Shown here: positions 54,185-64,000 of the stretch, piece by piece | Numbering within the stretch: the stretch's first letter is position 1 | How the letters are laid out: the number at the start of each line of letters is the position of its first letter | From: Elymus sibiricus | Lineage: Eukaryota > Streptophyta > Magnoliopsida > Poales > Poaceae | Direction of reading: 5' to 3' | NCBI GenBank assembly: GCA_039707655.1 | Contig: CM077667.1 | Location: 544,278,222-544,342,221, forward strand | DNA: 64,000 nt | Made by a program: the position numbers and the translations under genes | The notes under the pieces: model-generated | The model's database searches: none | Told to the model about the DNA's origin: nothing | What the model saw: only the letters and a program-made list of their open reading frames with translations

Positions 54185-55096
54185 TTATTCATTGGGTTGC
54201 CTCCCAACAAGCGCTATCGTTTTACGCCCCTGGCTAGGCATAATGATTTCAATGATGCTCACATAAAAATTAGTAATTAAAATATGAAAAAGAGCATCAT
54301 GAATCTCATGAAAAACACATTTAAGTCTAACCCACTTCCTACGCATAGGGATTTTGTGAGCAAAACATTTATGGGAACAAGAATCAACTAGCATAGGAAG
54401 GCAAAACAAGCATAACTTTAAAACTTTGAACACATAGAGAGGAAACTTGATATTATTGCAATTCCTACAAGCATATGTTCCTCTCTCATAATAAATTTCA
54501 GTAGCATCATGAAGGAATTCAACAATATAACTTTCACATAAATAATTCTTTTCATGATGCACAAGCATAGAATTTTCATTACTCTCCACACAAGCAAAAT
54601 TCTTATCATCCATGGTAGTGGGAGCAAACTCAACAAAATAACTATCATGAGACACTTGATTGATGTAGCCACATTCTAAATTAAAACCATGATGATAAGT
54701 TTCATGGTTATCATTACTCATTATAGCATACGTGTCATCACCATCATGATAAATAGGAGGCATGCAATCATCATAAAAAATTTGCTCATCAAAACTTGGG
54801 GGACTAAAAATATCATCTTCATCAAACATATCATCCCAAAGCTTATGGCTTTGCATATCATTAGCATCATGGATATTTAGAGAATTGATACTAGCAACAT
54901 TGCAATCATGCTCATCATTCAAGGAACTATCATGAATCACCTTATAAATTTCTTCTTTCAACACTTCATCAAAATTTTCAGATTCATGATTTTCAAACAA
55001 AACTTCATTGAGATAATCAAGTGCACCCAACTCACTAGCAATTGGTTCATCATAATTTGGCCTTTTGAAAAGATTAGCAAGTGGATGAGGATCCAT
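54185..55096 (-). CDS. Gypsy 2 protein of unknown function, 303 aa, acidic
   Basis: Open frame from ATG 55096 to 54185, about 260 bp downstream of the primer-binding site. The N-terminal two thirds are rich in Asp, Glu, His and Asn (for example DDMFDEDDIFSPPSFDEQIF), then comes a Cys-rich hydrophobic part (LKLCLFCLPMLVDSCSHKC) and a basic end. No retropepsin, zinc knuckle or polymerase motif is visible. I recall similar predicted proteins in Triticeae repeats but no function. Its position corresponds to gag/ORF of autonomous relatives. The last codons run through the conserved GGGAGGCAACCC block, so the true C-terminus may be accidental. Confidence 0.6.
   Translation of the reverse strand: MDPHPLANLFKRPNYDEPIASELGALDYLNEVLFENHESENFDEVLKEEIYKVIHDSSLNDEHDCNVASINSLNIHDANDMQSHKLWDDMFDEDDIFSPPSFDEQIFYDDCMPPIYHDGDDTYAIMSNDNHETYHHGFNLECGYINQVSHDSYFVEFAPTTMDDKNFACVESNENSMLVHHEKNYLCESYIVEFLHDATEIYYERGTYACRNCNNIKFPLYVFKVLKLCLFCLPMLVDSCSHKCFAHKIPMRRKWVRLKCVFHEIHDALFHILITNFYVSIIEIIMPSQGRKTIALVGRQPNE
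54191..54215 (-). other. Conserved GGGAGGCAACCC stem-loop block, second copy
   Basis: The minus strand carries the same AGCGCTTGTTGGGAGGC... block as 16067-16091. In this family it is inside the end of the open frame. Confidence 0.6.
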
Positions 55097-55360
55097 ATCA
55101 ATAGATTTTTAGCAAGCGAAGATGCAAGCAAATAGAAGGCACATGGCAACACAAGCAAAGATAGCAAACAAGCAAAAAGGCAAACGGAAAAGAGGGCTTC
55201 CTCCCCGGCTCGGAAAATTTGTGAAGTGGGGGAGAGGAAAATGAGAGGCAAATGGAAAATAATGTAATTGCAAGGAGATGAGATTTGTGATTAGGAACCT
55301 GGTAGATGATGATTGAGTCTCCTCGGAGCCTATGATAGGCACGTACAAGACACCGCTTCC

Positions 55361-55378
55361 TCCCCGGCAACGGCGCCA
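55361..55378 (-). promoter_or_regulatory. Gypsy 2 primer-binding site
   Basis: The minus strand reads TGGCGCCGTTGCCGGGGA, 10 bp after the LTR end (...ACGTCA). It is identical to the site of the first gypsy. Confidence 0.9.
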
Positions 55379-55388
55379 GAAATTCATT

Positions 55389-56963
55389 TGACGTGGCTTG
55401 AGACTGCGTCGGTATTTCCCTTAAGAGGAAGGGATGATGCAGCACAGCGATGGTAAGTATTTCCCTTAGTTATGAAACCAAGGTTATCGAACCAGTAGGA
55501 GGATCACCACCACCCAGTAAGCAGCACCTGCACACAAACAACAAATACTTGCAACCCGACGCGAAAGAGAGGTTGTCAATCTCTCTACGGTAATAAGATA
55601 GATTAGGTAGTGATAGATAGGAGAGATAGATCTCTCCAGAACACAATAAAAAATAGTAAAGATGCAGCAATATGTATTTGGGTTTTTTGGTTTTGTAGAT
55701 CTGAAAACAAAGATTGCAAAAACGTAGATCGGAAAGCAATATGATGGAAAAGTAGACCCGGGGGGCATAGGGTTCACTAGTGGCTTCTCTCATGAGTATA
55801 GCGCACGGTGGGTGAACAAATTACTGTTGGGCAATTGATAGAAAATCGAATAGTCATGACGATATCCAAGGCGATGATCATTATATAGGCATCACGTCCA
55901 AGATAGATAGACCGACTCCTGCCTGCATCTACCTCTATTACTCCACACATCGACCGCTACCCAGCATGCATTTAGTGTATTAAGTTCATGGAAAAACGGA
56001 GTAATGCAATAAGAACGCTGACATGATGTAGACAAGATCTATTCATGTAGTAATAGACCCCATCTTGTTATCCTTAATAGCAACGATACTTGCGTGTCTT
56101 GTTGCCCCTTCTGTCACTAGGAAAGAACACCGCAAGATCGAACCCATCACAAAGCCCCTCTTCCCATGGAAAGAAAAATCGATCTAGTCGGCCTAACTAA
56201 ACCAAAGATTCGAAGAATAAATACGATGCCATAAGCAATCATGCATATAAGAGATCAAAGAAGACTCAAATAATATTCATGGATAGAAAATGATCATGAA
56301 CTCAAAATTCATCGGATCCCAACAAACACACCGCAAAAGTTTACATCAAATAGATCTCCAAGAGACCATTGTATTCAGAATCATAAGAGAGAGAGAAGAA
56401 GCCATCTAGCTACGGTCTACGGACCCGTAGGTCTATGGTGGACTACACACGCATCATCGGAGAGGAACCTATGAAGAAGATGAACCCCTCCGTGATGGTG
56501 TTTAGATTGGATCTCGCGGTTCTGGAACTTGCGGCGGCTGGAATTGTGTTTCGTCGAATCCTCTAGGGTTTTCCGAATATTTGAGAATTTATAGGCATCA
56601 GAGGCGGTGCGGAAGGGGGCCGAGGAGGGCACAACCCATCAGGGCGTGCCGGGGCCCCCCTGGCGCGCCCTGGTGGGTTGTGCTCTTCACAGCCCACCTC
56701 TCCGGCAGTTGTTTGGCCCACTGGTTGTCTTCTGGTCCAGAAAAAATCTCCAAAAAGTTTCGTCGCGATTGGACTCCGTTTGGTATTCATTTTCTGCGAA
56801 GTAAAAAACAAGCAAAAACAGCAACTGGCACTTTGGCACTATGTCAATAGGTTAGTCACAAAAAATGATCTAAAGTTGTAATAAAATGATTGTAAAACAT
56901 CCAAGAATGATAATATACCAGCATGGAACAAGCAAAAATTATAGATACGTTGGAGATGTATCA
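55389..56963 (-). repeat. 5' LTR of gypsy 2, 1575 bp
   Basis: On the minus strand it starts TGATACATCTCC at 56963 and ends ACGTCA at 55389. A TATA box CTATAAATTCTC is present near 56588. Its last 440 bp share organisation with the end of the first gypsy LTR (a CACTAGTGAACC... segment), so the two families are related in U5/R as well as in the interior. Confidence 0.88.
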
Positions 56964-57881
56964 CCGTGCGAATGGCCGCATGATGCCTTCTTGGAGGAGG
57001 CCGGGTTCCATCAAGAGTTTGCTCAATTTGTTGCAAATGGTGGGCTGGCCGAGTTCCTCGTAGCTAAGTGTGACCAACACCACATCCTTACAACTTCCTT
57101 TGTGCAAAGTTTTCATTTTCTGAGTAGGAATAATCCTCCTGAGGTGCAGTTTAAGCTATATGTTGAAACTCACAAGATACCGCTCCCCGACTTTTGTGAC
57201 ATATGCTTGATCCTTTTTGATGGGGAATTAAGAGATCCTAGACTAACGGAGTTTGGAGATTTTCTCCTCAACTTAACAGTGGGTGAAGATAGAGGTGTGT
57301 CAAAAGCCACTGCTACCAGTTTGCAGTTTCCTTCTGTGCACTAGTTTGCTTTATTCACCGCGAAGTGTTTTACCGCTAAGGAGAAGGTTGGTGCACTCAG
57401 TGTCCCTGACTTCGCCATCTTACGCCGTGCACTGTACAATGATCACACCTTTATCATGGGGGCTATTATTCCGCGTCGCTTACACCTTAATAGGACTAAG
57501 GGAAAGATGCATGGTGGTATTTATGCTACTCGCTTAGTGAGACACTTTAATGTTTAGATTCGCCCACATGATTATCCTTTGTCCCAAGTTTATCTAGATC
57601 TCAAGGCGTTGCAGGATCACCAATTTATTGAGGCAACTGATTCTTTCCATAACATTCGTTACAACTTAGTATTTAGTGTCGAAACCCGTGATGTTATCTT
57701 GTTGCCTGCACCTGCTCTGTTTGATTCTATTGCCAAGAACGGATACAGGGTCATGCCAGATGACATTACAGCCTATCAGAACGACCTAGCAGCTGTTGAG
57801 GAGGAGCCCAAGGAGCGGGACGCTCAGGTGCCGCCTCCACCTCACTTCGACTTGGCACCGGATGGCTACTACGGATGGTGA
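56964..57881 (+). pseudogene. Gypsy 3 ORF fragment, two stops
   Basis: A single frame of 306 codons from 56964, with TAG at 57342-57344 and 57555-57557, then TGA at 57879. The segment around EEAGFHQEFAQFVANGGLAEF and the later HLNRTKGKMHGGIYATRLV are characteristic of a protein found in many Triticeae gypsy elements; I cannot assign a biochemical role. No protease or polymerase motif is seen. The N-terminus is lost to the gypsy 2 insertion. Confidence 0.7.
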
Positions 57882-57884
57882 TTA

Positions 57885-57912
57885 CCAAGCTAGGCCAAAA
57901 GCCTAAGCTTGG
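57885..57912 (+). other. Stem-loop just after the gypsy 3 stop codon
   Basis: CCAAGCTAGGC pairs with GCCTAAGCTTGG (one bulged A) around a CAAAA loop, starting four bases after the stop. It is directly followed by a GGGGGAG purine tract. Confidence 0.6.
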
Positions 57913-59981
57913 GGGAGTACGTATTTCCACCGACATTACATTCATCTTCACACATTTCATTCCAGTTGTCGGTGTTCATACTTTTTCATTGTATTATCCA
58001 TGCTAGATTTATTTTCTCGTTTTCTTACTGCGTGTTTGAAAAACTTTGAGAAAACACAAAAATATTTCCTGCTTCTTTTCAGCTTTTCTTTCTAGCTTAA
58101 ATTAATTGTAGTATTCAAAAGAAAACCCAAAAAGATTTCTTGTTTCTTCTTTTACTTGTTGGGAGCTCTCCCGTGTAAATAGTTTTTCTCGTTTTTGTTT
58201 TTCCCTCTTTAATTTGCTTTCTTCTTGAAAAAAAAAACTCCAAAAATATTTCAGTGTGTTTCTCTGAAACTCTTTTCCTTCTATTCGAGTCGTACCAAGG
58301 AGAAGACCACGATGAAAATGTTTAGTGGCTCTCATATGCACTATTGTTATCTAACAAAGAGCCCATGTTACCTTGTCTTCTGCTGTTGAATAATTTTTTT
58401 GCAGATTCCAGCTTAGTCCACGGCACTCTTGCACTATTATTATTTTTATATCATTCGGTCATGCAAGTGAAAGGCAATAATGACAAAATTTGACGAATTG
58501 ACTGTGGCTGAGAAAAGCGGGTATGAACTCAAGTTGTTTTTGTTTTTGTAAATGTGTTTAGCCTAGTATCGGTGATTCAGCATATTATGATCAAACATGT
58601 TTGCAATGACAATTAGAGATTATAGTTTTACATGCCATGCTTAAGTAGCTAGGAGTGGATAATGATTTATCTTAGATGTCAACATGCATTAAAATGACTG
58701 TGATGTGGTATGATGATATGGTATTCTCCTCTGAATGTTTCAAGTGGCTTGACTTGGCACATGTTCACGCATGTAGTTGAATCAAAACCAACATAGCCTT
58801 CATGATATTTATGCTCATGCTGTCCATATCCTAGTCATGCTAGTATTCAATGTTGATTATTCGTAATGCATGTTCATGACCGTTTTCGCTCTCTAGCTGG
58901 CCGCTTCTCAACCTATTTTCTAGCCTTCGCCTGTACTAGGCGTGAATACTTCTTGTGCGTCAAAACCCTTAAACCAAAGTTATTCCAGATGAGTCAACCA
59001 TATCTACCTATATGCGGTATTACCCTGCCGTTCCAAGTAAATTTGCATGTGCCACCTCTAAAAATTCAAATGAACATCTGTTTTGTGTGCCTGGACTGCT
59101 CATGGAGCGACAGGGGGAGGTCAGTATCTTCCATGTTAAGCGGGTTAATCTCATGATGAGTGTTTATTCACTCGTCCTTACACGAGAAGGGCGGTAATAG
59201 GGATTCCCAGTCCCGAAATCAAAAATTACAAATAATTAAACAAAACTCCCCCAGGAATATTGTTGGTATGGACGGTACCCGTGGATTTCTGCTAGCCGTG
59301 GAGTGTGATTGTTGGTGGAGGGGGAGTAAACCTTTACTTTTACCGCTTGGGAACCACCGCTAATGTGTTTAACATAGAAGATATTGATAACACTTGGTCG
59401 TATCGTTGACAGGAATGGTGTACCTCCCAAAATTATATATATCTCTATTTTAAGCGTTGAGCTCTGGCACCTCTGCGAATCCCTGTTTCCCTCTGCGAAG
59501 GGACTATCTATTTACTTTTATGTTGAGTCATCACCATCTCAAATAAGCGCTAGACCTGAGAGCACTATTGTCATCCTCATGCATTGTGTATAGTTAATGT
59601 TGGGTGCAGCATGACTGGATCTTTTCTACCATGAATTACAATGTTTAGTCGCTGCTTGAACTTCCGAGGTGCTCTGCATTTATGTTTTGCGATCTCAGAA
59701 AGGGCTAGCGAGATACCACTGTTGTCAGATTATATCACGATTGTTTTGACAAAGTGTTGGCGCTTGAGATATTTTATTATTGCTCGCTAGTTGCTTATGT
59801 CATTGATATGAGTTAATATAATTTCTAAGAGTTATTGCTGGGATGGTTAGACATAATATTTGCTGAAAACCTGGGTGCTACTTAAGCATATATATGTAAA
59901 CAAGAACAAAAGAGTTCGTAAAAGTTTTTCTTTATCTCTTTTAGTTTGTCAACTGAATTGCTTGAGGACAAGAAATGGGTT
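57913..59981 (+). other. Gypsy 3 untranslated 3' interior
   Basis: No credible coding sequence. About 59.0-59.4 kb corresponds to 42.2-42.65 kb of gypsy 2 in reverse orientation. Confidence 0.65.
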
Positions 59982-59995
59982 AAGCTTGGGGGAGT

Positions 59996-61191
59996 TGATA
60001 CGTCTCCGTGGTATATACTTTTCCTCACACTTTTGCCCTTGTTTTGGACTCTAATTTGCATGATTTGAATGAAACTAACCCGGACTGACGTTGTTTTCAG
60101 CAGAACTACCATGGTGTTGTTTTTGTGCAGAAATAAAAGTTCTCGGAACTAGACGGAACTTTTTGGAGATTTATTTTACAATAAATAAAAAATACTGGAG
60201 CCAAGAACCACCGGTGAGGGAGCCCTGGCTGGGCACGATACACCAGGGCGCGCCAGCCCCCCCGTGTGCACCCTGGTGGGTTGTGCCCACCTCGGGGCCC
60301 CACTGACCCTAATTCTGACGCTATAAAATCCTATTTTTGGAGAAAAAATTCAGAGAAAAGTTTCATCGCGTTTTACGATACGGAGCCGCCGCCACCTCCT
60401 GTTCTTCATCGGGAGGCCAGATCTGGAGCCCGTTTAAGGCTCCGGAGAGGGGAATCTTCGGTCTTCCTCATCATAAACCCTTCTCCATCGCCAATTCCAT
60501 GATACTCCCCACCGGGAGTGAGTAATTCCTTCATAGGCTTGCTGGTCGGTGAGGAGTTGGATGAGATTCATCATGTAATCGAGTTAGTTTTGTTAGGGCT
60601 TGATCCCTAGTATCCACTATGTTCTGAGATTGATGTTGCTATGACTTTGCCATGCTTAATGCTTGTCACTAGGGCCCGAGTGCCATGATTTCATATCTGA
60701 ACCGCTTATGTTATCACCATTATATCTATCTTCTTGATCCGATCTTGCTAGTCATCCGCACCTATTACGTGTTATGATCCGTAAACCCCGGAGTGACAAT
60801 AGTCGGGATACTTTCCGGTGATGACCGTAGTTTGAGGAGTTCAAGCATTCACCGTGTGTTAATGCTTTGTTCTGGTTCTCTATTAAAAGGAGGCCTTAAT
60901 ATCCCTAAGTTTCCTTATGGACCCCGCTGCCAGGAGAGGGTAGGACAAAAGATGCCATGCAAGTTCTTTTTCCATAAGCACGTATGACTATTTACGGAAT
61001 ACATGCCTACATTATATTTATGAACTGGAGCTAGTTCTGTGTCGCCCTAGGTTATGACTGTTATATGATGAATATCATACCACGAGCTCACCGATCCAGT
61101 GCGTACGAGTTTTCCATATATTGTTCTTGCTAAGTTACTACTGTTGCTGTTACTGTTACACTTGCTACAAAACTAATGTTATCACTGCTAC
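59996..61191 (+). repeat. 3' LTR of gypsy 3, interrupted by CACTA 5
   Basis: Begins TGATACGTCTCCGTGG. TATA box CTATAAAATCC is at about 60321. The rest of the LTR, including its CA terminus, should lie beyond CACTA 5 outside the window. Confidence 0.82.
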
Positions 61192-61229
61192 CACTACTAG
61201 GAGAAACCTAATAGGCAGGACACTATCAG

Positions 61230-61545
61230 TAGCGCTGGAAAGTAACAGGTGCTGCTGGTAATTACCAGTAGCGCTGGATTTCGGCAGCGCTACTGGTAAA
61301 GACTTAGCAGTAGCGCTGGAAACAAAAAGAGCGCTACTGCTAAGCGGGGCACGACGAGCCCACCGATACTATTGGTAGTAGCAGCGTTGTCCAGAATACA
61401 GTGCTACTACTAAGATTTTAGTAGTAGCGCTTTTTTTCGTGGAACTGCTACTGCTAATGGGCCCCACCTAATAGTAGCGCTCTTTCTACAAAGCGCTACT
61501 ACTAACTAACATAGCAGTAGCGCTTTCTGAAAAGCAGCGCTACTG
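61230..61545. repeat. Subterminal repeats of CACTA 5
   Basis: About a dozen AGTAGCGCT or AGCGCTACT units in both orientations, spaced about 20-30 bp and able to pair with each other. Confidence 0.87.
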
Positions 61546-62197
61546 CTATTCGTGGCTGGTGCCACCTTTTCACCCCCCTCCCCCTCCCCCTCCCCCTTTG
61601 CCCTCTCTCCCCCTCCTTTCCCCTCTACCCTCACCATTGTTGCCCTCCTTCTCTCTTCCTCCTACCTCTCTTCTCTCCCCATTAATGCCCCCCTCCACCA
61701 TAACTCTCCTCCAAAAATGGCCTTCTCATCTCTAGCTAGCTCCATAAATGCCCCGCTACCTCATTTATTTGGCTCTCCCTCCATTCCATTGGATATAGAT
61801 CTAGCTAGCTCATCTCTCTCCCTCTCCATTAGTTACCTAGTGTCATCTCTCCTCCCTAACAACTAGATCTAGCTAGTTATTTAGCCATCCACACTTTCGA
61901 TCCCTATAGGTAGCGAAAGGCCTCATCCGGTCGATCGGTCTCTCTCGGGAGATAGGTGAGTAAAAAGTTGTTCATTTCAAGAATGGGAATATGTGTGTTT
62001 GGGATATGGAGAGATTTGTGCGAGTGACATGCCCCCGAGTTGCTTATGTTTTGCCGAAATGTCGATTTATTTCCGTTTTGGTAAATTTCGAGAAAACTCG
62101 ATATGTCCTATGTTTAGGCAAGGTCAGGCCAAATTTTTATATGACTTTCATGCATGCATGCATTTTGTTTATAACCCTTTTGCTTGTTATACCGTGC
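61546..62197 (+). promoter_or_regulatory. Putative promoter and 5' untranslated region of the CACTA 5 transposase
   Basis: A strongly pyrimidine-rich stretch (61560-61720, CCCCTCCC type) is followed by a possible 5' exon ending GATAG/GTGAGT near 61956 and a possible acceptor GCATGCAG near 62203. This suggests an intron in the leader. No TATA box was found with confidence. Confidence 0.4.
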
Positions 62198-64000
62198 ATG
62201 CAGTCGGTCATCAAGGTGAGTGGATGGAAGGTGGAGCGATACATGCAATCCGCGGTGATGGACATGCATGCAAATAATCAGACTAGGATTAGATGTCCGT
62301 GTACAAGATGCAAAGAAGGAGTCCTTTTGGACCCTTTTGATCGTTGCAGGTTGAAGGCGCACCTGCTGATGAATGGTTTCATGGATGGCTATACTCGGTG
62401 GATAAGTGAAGATGATGATGATGAGGACGTCCACATGGCAGGGAATAACGACATGGGGCTAGACGAAAAGATGACCGATCGACACGAAGACGATGGCACC
62501 GGACATGGCGGCGGGGAAGAGTTAAATGACGGCGGCGGAGACTATTCCGGACACGGCGAAGAAGAGTCCGGACATGGCGGAGAAGAGGCGGCAGTCACGC
62601 CGCAGTCTTCGACGCTACTAAGTGCAGTCGTGCAGGACCCTCATGTTCCAGACCTCCTTCGCAAGAGTAGGACTAGTGAGAGAGCTGCTTCTGGAGAGGA
62701 GGCCAAGCTGGCGCAACTTGAAGTAGACTCGAAGACTCCATTGTATGACGGTTGCGATCCCGAGGTGACCCGCTTGAGTTTCACGCTCGAACTTCTAAAG
62801 ATGAAGGCCAAAAACAAATGGACAGACAAAAGCCTCGATGAGCATTTGAAGTATCTACATAATAAAGTTCTTCCCGCGGGGAACCTGTGTCCTACTGGTG
62901 TCGATGAGGCCAAGAAAATCGTTTGCCCTTTTGATTTGCCGCACATTAGGTACCACGCATGCATCAACGATTACATCATTTATCGGGGGGAGCACGCGGA
63001 AAAAACCAGCTGTTCAGTGTGCAATGCTTCTCGATACAAGAAGGCAGGAAAGAAAGCTGCTCAGAAAGTTGTATGGTACTTTCCGATCACTCCCCGTCTG
63101 CAGTGGTATTTCGTAGATCCTAAGGAAGCAAAGCTCATGCGCTGGCACGCGGAGAGGAAGAAGCCCGACGATGGAGATGATCCGAAGCTGAGGCACCTCG
63201 TAGATGGTAGCCAGTGGAGAGCATTCAACACCGTATATGGATTTGCTGCAGAAGATCCAAGGAACATCGTGCTTGGTGCGAGTACCGATGGCATGAATCC
63301 GTTTGGAAACCAAAACACCAACCACAGCACATGGCCCGTCTTTATATGGATGTACAACCTCCCCCCATGGAAGTGCATGAAGACAAAGTACATACACATG
63401 AGCATGCTGATTCAAGGGCCGAAACAACCGGGAAATAATATTAACCTGTATATGGGGCTTCTGAAAGAGGAGCTAGACACGTTATGGAAAACACCGGCAT
63501 GGACATGTGACGCCAGCAAAGGAGAGTATTTCTATATGAGAACCGCGCTGATGACGACGGTGCACGACTATCTCGGTTACAGGTACACCTCAGGCCAGGT
63601 GTGCCACGGATACTGGGGATGCATGAGGTGCATGGATGATACAACGTCTCAGCAGCTTACGTCAATGAAAGATGGCGTCTCCGGGATAATCGTGTACATG
63701 GGGCATCGTAGATGGCTCGACAAGGATGACCCGTGGAGAAAGCGTGGAGATCTATTCAATGGGTTGGCTGAGCATCAAGGACCTCCACGTAAGAGGAGCA
63801 GCGCCGAAATCAACGAGCTGTTGAAAAACTGGGAACAGTGCCCCGCGCCGGGAAAGATGAAAAAGGCGTCGGAGCCGCTACTGAAGGTATGGAAAACGAG
63901 GTCTGTTTTCTGGGACTTGGAGTACTGGCCCAATCACGACATGCCTCATTGCCTTGATCAAATGCATATCACGAAGAATGTCCTTGAGAGCTTGCTTGGC
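62198..64000 (+). CDS. TNP2-type CACTA transposase, open to the window edge
   Basis: 601 codons without a stop, running off the right edge. The transposase-associated domain includes the cysteine motif CPCTRCKEG (about residues 33-41) and LKAHLLMNGFMDGYTRW. A Gly/Asp/Glu-rich linker follows. The TNP2 core includes YRGEHAEKTSCSVCNASRYK, HLVDGSQWRAF, STDGMNPFGNQNTNHSTWPV, YNLPPWKCMK and LIQGPKQPGNNI, ending in QMHITKNVLESLLG. The C-terminal DUF4218/DUF4216 part should follow outside. The start is uncertain: ATG 62198 is first, but if the acceptor at about 62203 is used, ATG 62243 or 62258 applies. Compared with the copies at 787-4027 and 42658-44395, this one shows no stop or frameshift. Confidence 0.88.
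   Translation, partial: MQSVIKVSGWKVERYMQSAVMDMHANNQTRIRCPCTRCKEGVLLDPFDRCRLKAHLLMNGFMDGYTRWISEDDDDEDVHMAGNNDMGLDEKMTDRHEDDGTGHGGGEELNDGGGDYSGHGEEESGHGGEEAAVTPQSSTLLSAVVQDPHVPDLLRKSRTSERAASGEEAKLAQLEVDSKTPLYDGCDPEVTRLSFTLELLKMKAKNKWTDKSLDEHLKYLHNKVLPAGNLCPTGVDEAKKIVCPFDLPHIRYHACINDYIIYRGEHAEKTSCSVCNASRYKKAGKKAAQKVVWYFPITPRLQWYFVDPKEAKLMRWHAERKKPDDGDDPKLRHLVDGSQWRAFNTVYGFAAEDPRNIVLGASTDGMNPFGNQNTNHSTWPVFIWMYNLPPWKCMKTKYIHMSMLIQGPKQPGNNINLYMGLLKEELDTLWKTPAWTCDASKGEYFYMRTALMTTVHDYLGYRYTSGQVCHGYWGCMRCMDDTTSQQLTSMKDGVSGIIVYMGHRRWLDKDDPWRKRGDLFNGLAEHQGPPRKRSSAEINELLKNWEQCPAPGKMKKASEPLLKVWKTRSVFWDLEYWPNHDMPHCLDQMHITKNVLESLLG

Larger units (their letters stand above)
40604..56963 (-). mobile_element. 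Gypsy retrotransposon 2, no reverse transcriptase, minus strand, split by CACTA 3
   Basis: The 5' LTR (55389-56963) is complete with TGATACATCTCC at 56963. The primer-binding site is at 55361-55378. The 3' LTR (40604-41741) lacks its last about 440 bp. The interior without the CACTA insertion is about 3.6 kb and encodes one acidic protein (54185-55096) but no reverse transcriptase, RNase H or integrase. It inserted into gypsy 3 at 56964. Its left flank is LINE 2, not gypsy 3, so the left target site has been lost by deletion. Confidence 0.85.
56964..61191 (+). mobile_element. Gypsy retrotransposon 3 remnant (Wham-like, tentative), plus strand
   Basis: Interior coding sequence begins abruptly at 56964 where gypsy 2 ends. 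Then come a long untranslated interior, a purine tract (AGCTTGGGGGAGT) and a 3' LTR starting TGATACGTCTCC at 59996. The 5' LTR and start of the interior are not in the window on the left and were probably lost in the same deletion that truncated gypsy 2. The LTR is cut at 61191 by CACTA 5. Confidence 0.82.
61192..64000 (+). mobile_element. CACTA transposon 5, left end and transposase, continues past window
   Basis: Starts CACTACTAGGAGAAACC at 61192, inside the gypsy 3 LTR, with TAC before it as one half of the expected 3-bp duplication. AGTAGCGCT/AGCGCTACT subterminal repeats (61230-61545), a C/T-rich promoter region and a TNP2 transposase follow. No lesion is visible in the part present, so this could be a potentially active copy. 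Confidence 0.88.

Overview
The window is repeat-dominated plant nuclear DNA, almost certainly from a large-genome Triticeae grass (wheat, Aegilops or barley relative). The basis is family recognition: long copia LTRs of Angela/BARE type, gypsy LTRs beginning TGATACGTCTC with a TGGCGCCGTTGCCGGGGA primer-binding site, several CACTA transposons with TNP2 transposases, and Karin-like LINEs. Family names are from memory and unverified. I find no convincing intact single-copy host gene, rRNA, canonical tRNA, CRISPR array or bacterial-type operon. Nearly all coding sequence belongs to transposable elements, most of it broken.

Layout, left half. A CACTA element (1-5202, continuing off the left edge) carries a TNP2 transposase pseudogene and a small two-exon companion gene, both on the minus strand. 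Anonymous DNA (5203-10189) holds a perfect solo LTR (5656-6075, duplication ATGGC), a second probable solo LTR (8655-8896) and a 97-bp tandem array. A minus-strand Helitron (10190-25623) contains a minus-strand copia element (10786-24868, duplication AATTA), which contains a plus-strand gypsy (12272-20332). A nearly full-length LINE (25653-30739) follows, flanked by a 16-bp duplication.

Layout, right half. A non-autonomous CACTA (31229-36550), tandem repeats, a MITE-like element and a decayed LINE (38310-40603) lead into the densest nest. A plus-strand gypsy remnant (56964-61191) is interrupted by a minus-strand gypsy (40604-56963). That gypsy is interrupted by a CACTA (42652-52670), and this CACTA has a 4.0-kb CACTA (45849-49858) inside its second gene. 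The innermost element carries four spliceable exons of a mitochondrial-type aspartate aminotransferase, so it behaves like a Pack-CACTA. A further CACTA (61192 to the right edge) sits in the 3' LTR of the plus-strand gypsy and has a transposase reading frame open to the end of the window.

How the parts relate. The sequences record nested insertion, inter-element recombination, gene capture and decay rather than a pathway. The most informative points are the gene capture; a gypsy whose two flanks do not match although the surrounding copia has a perfect target duplication (best read as recombination between two gypsy insertions); and RNA-like hairpins and a repeated motif shared by two different gypsy families that lack reverse transcriptase. 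I see no evidence of a wholly new biological system.
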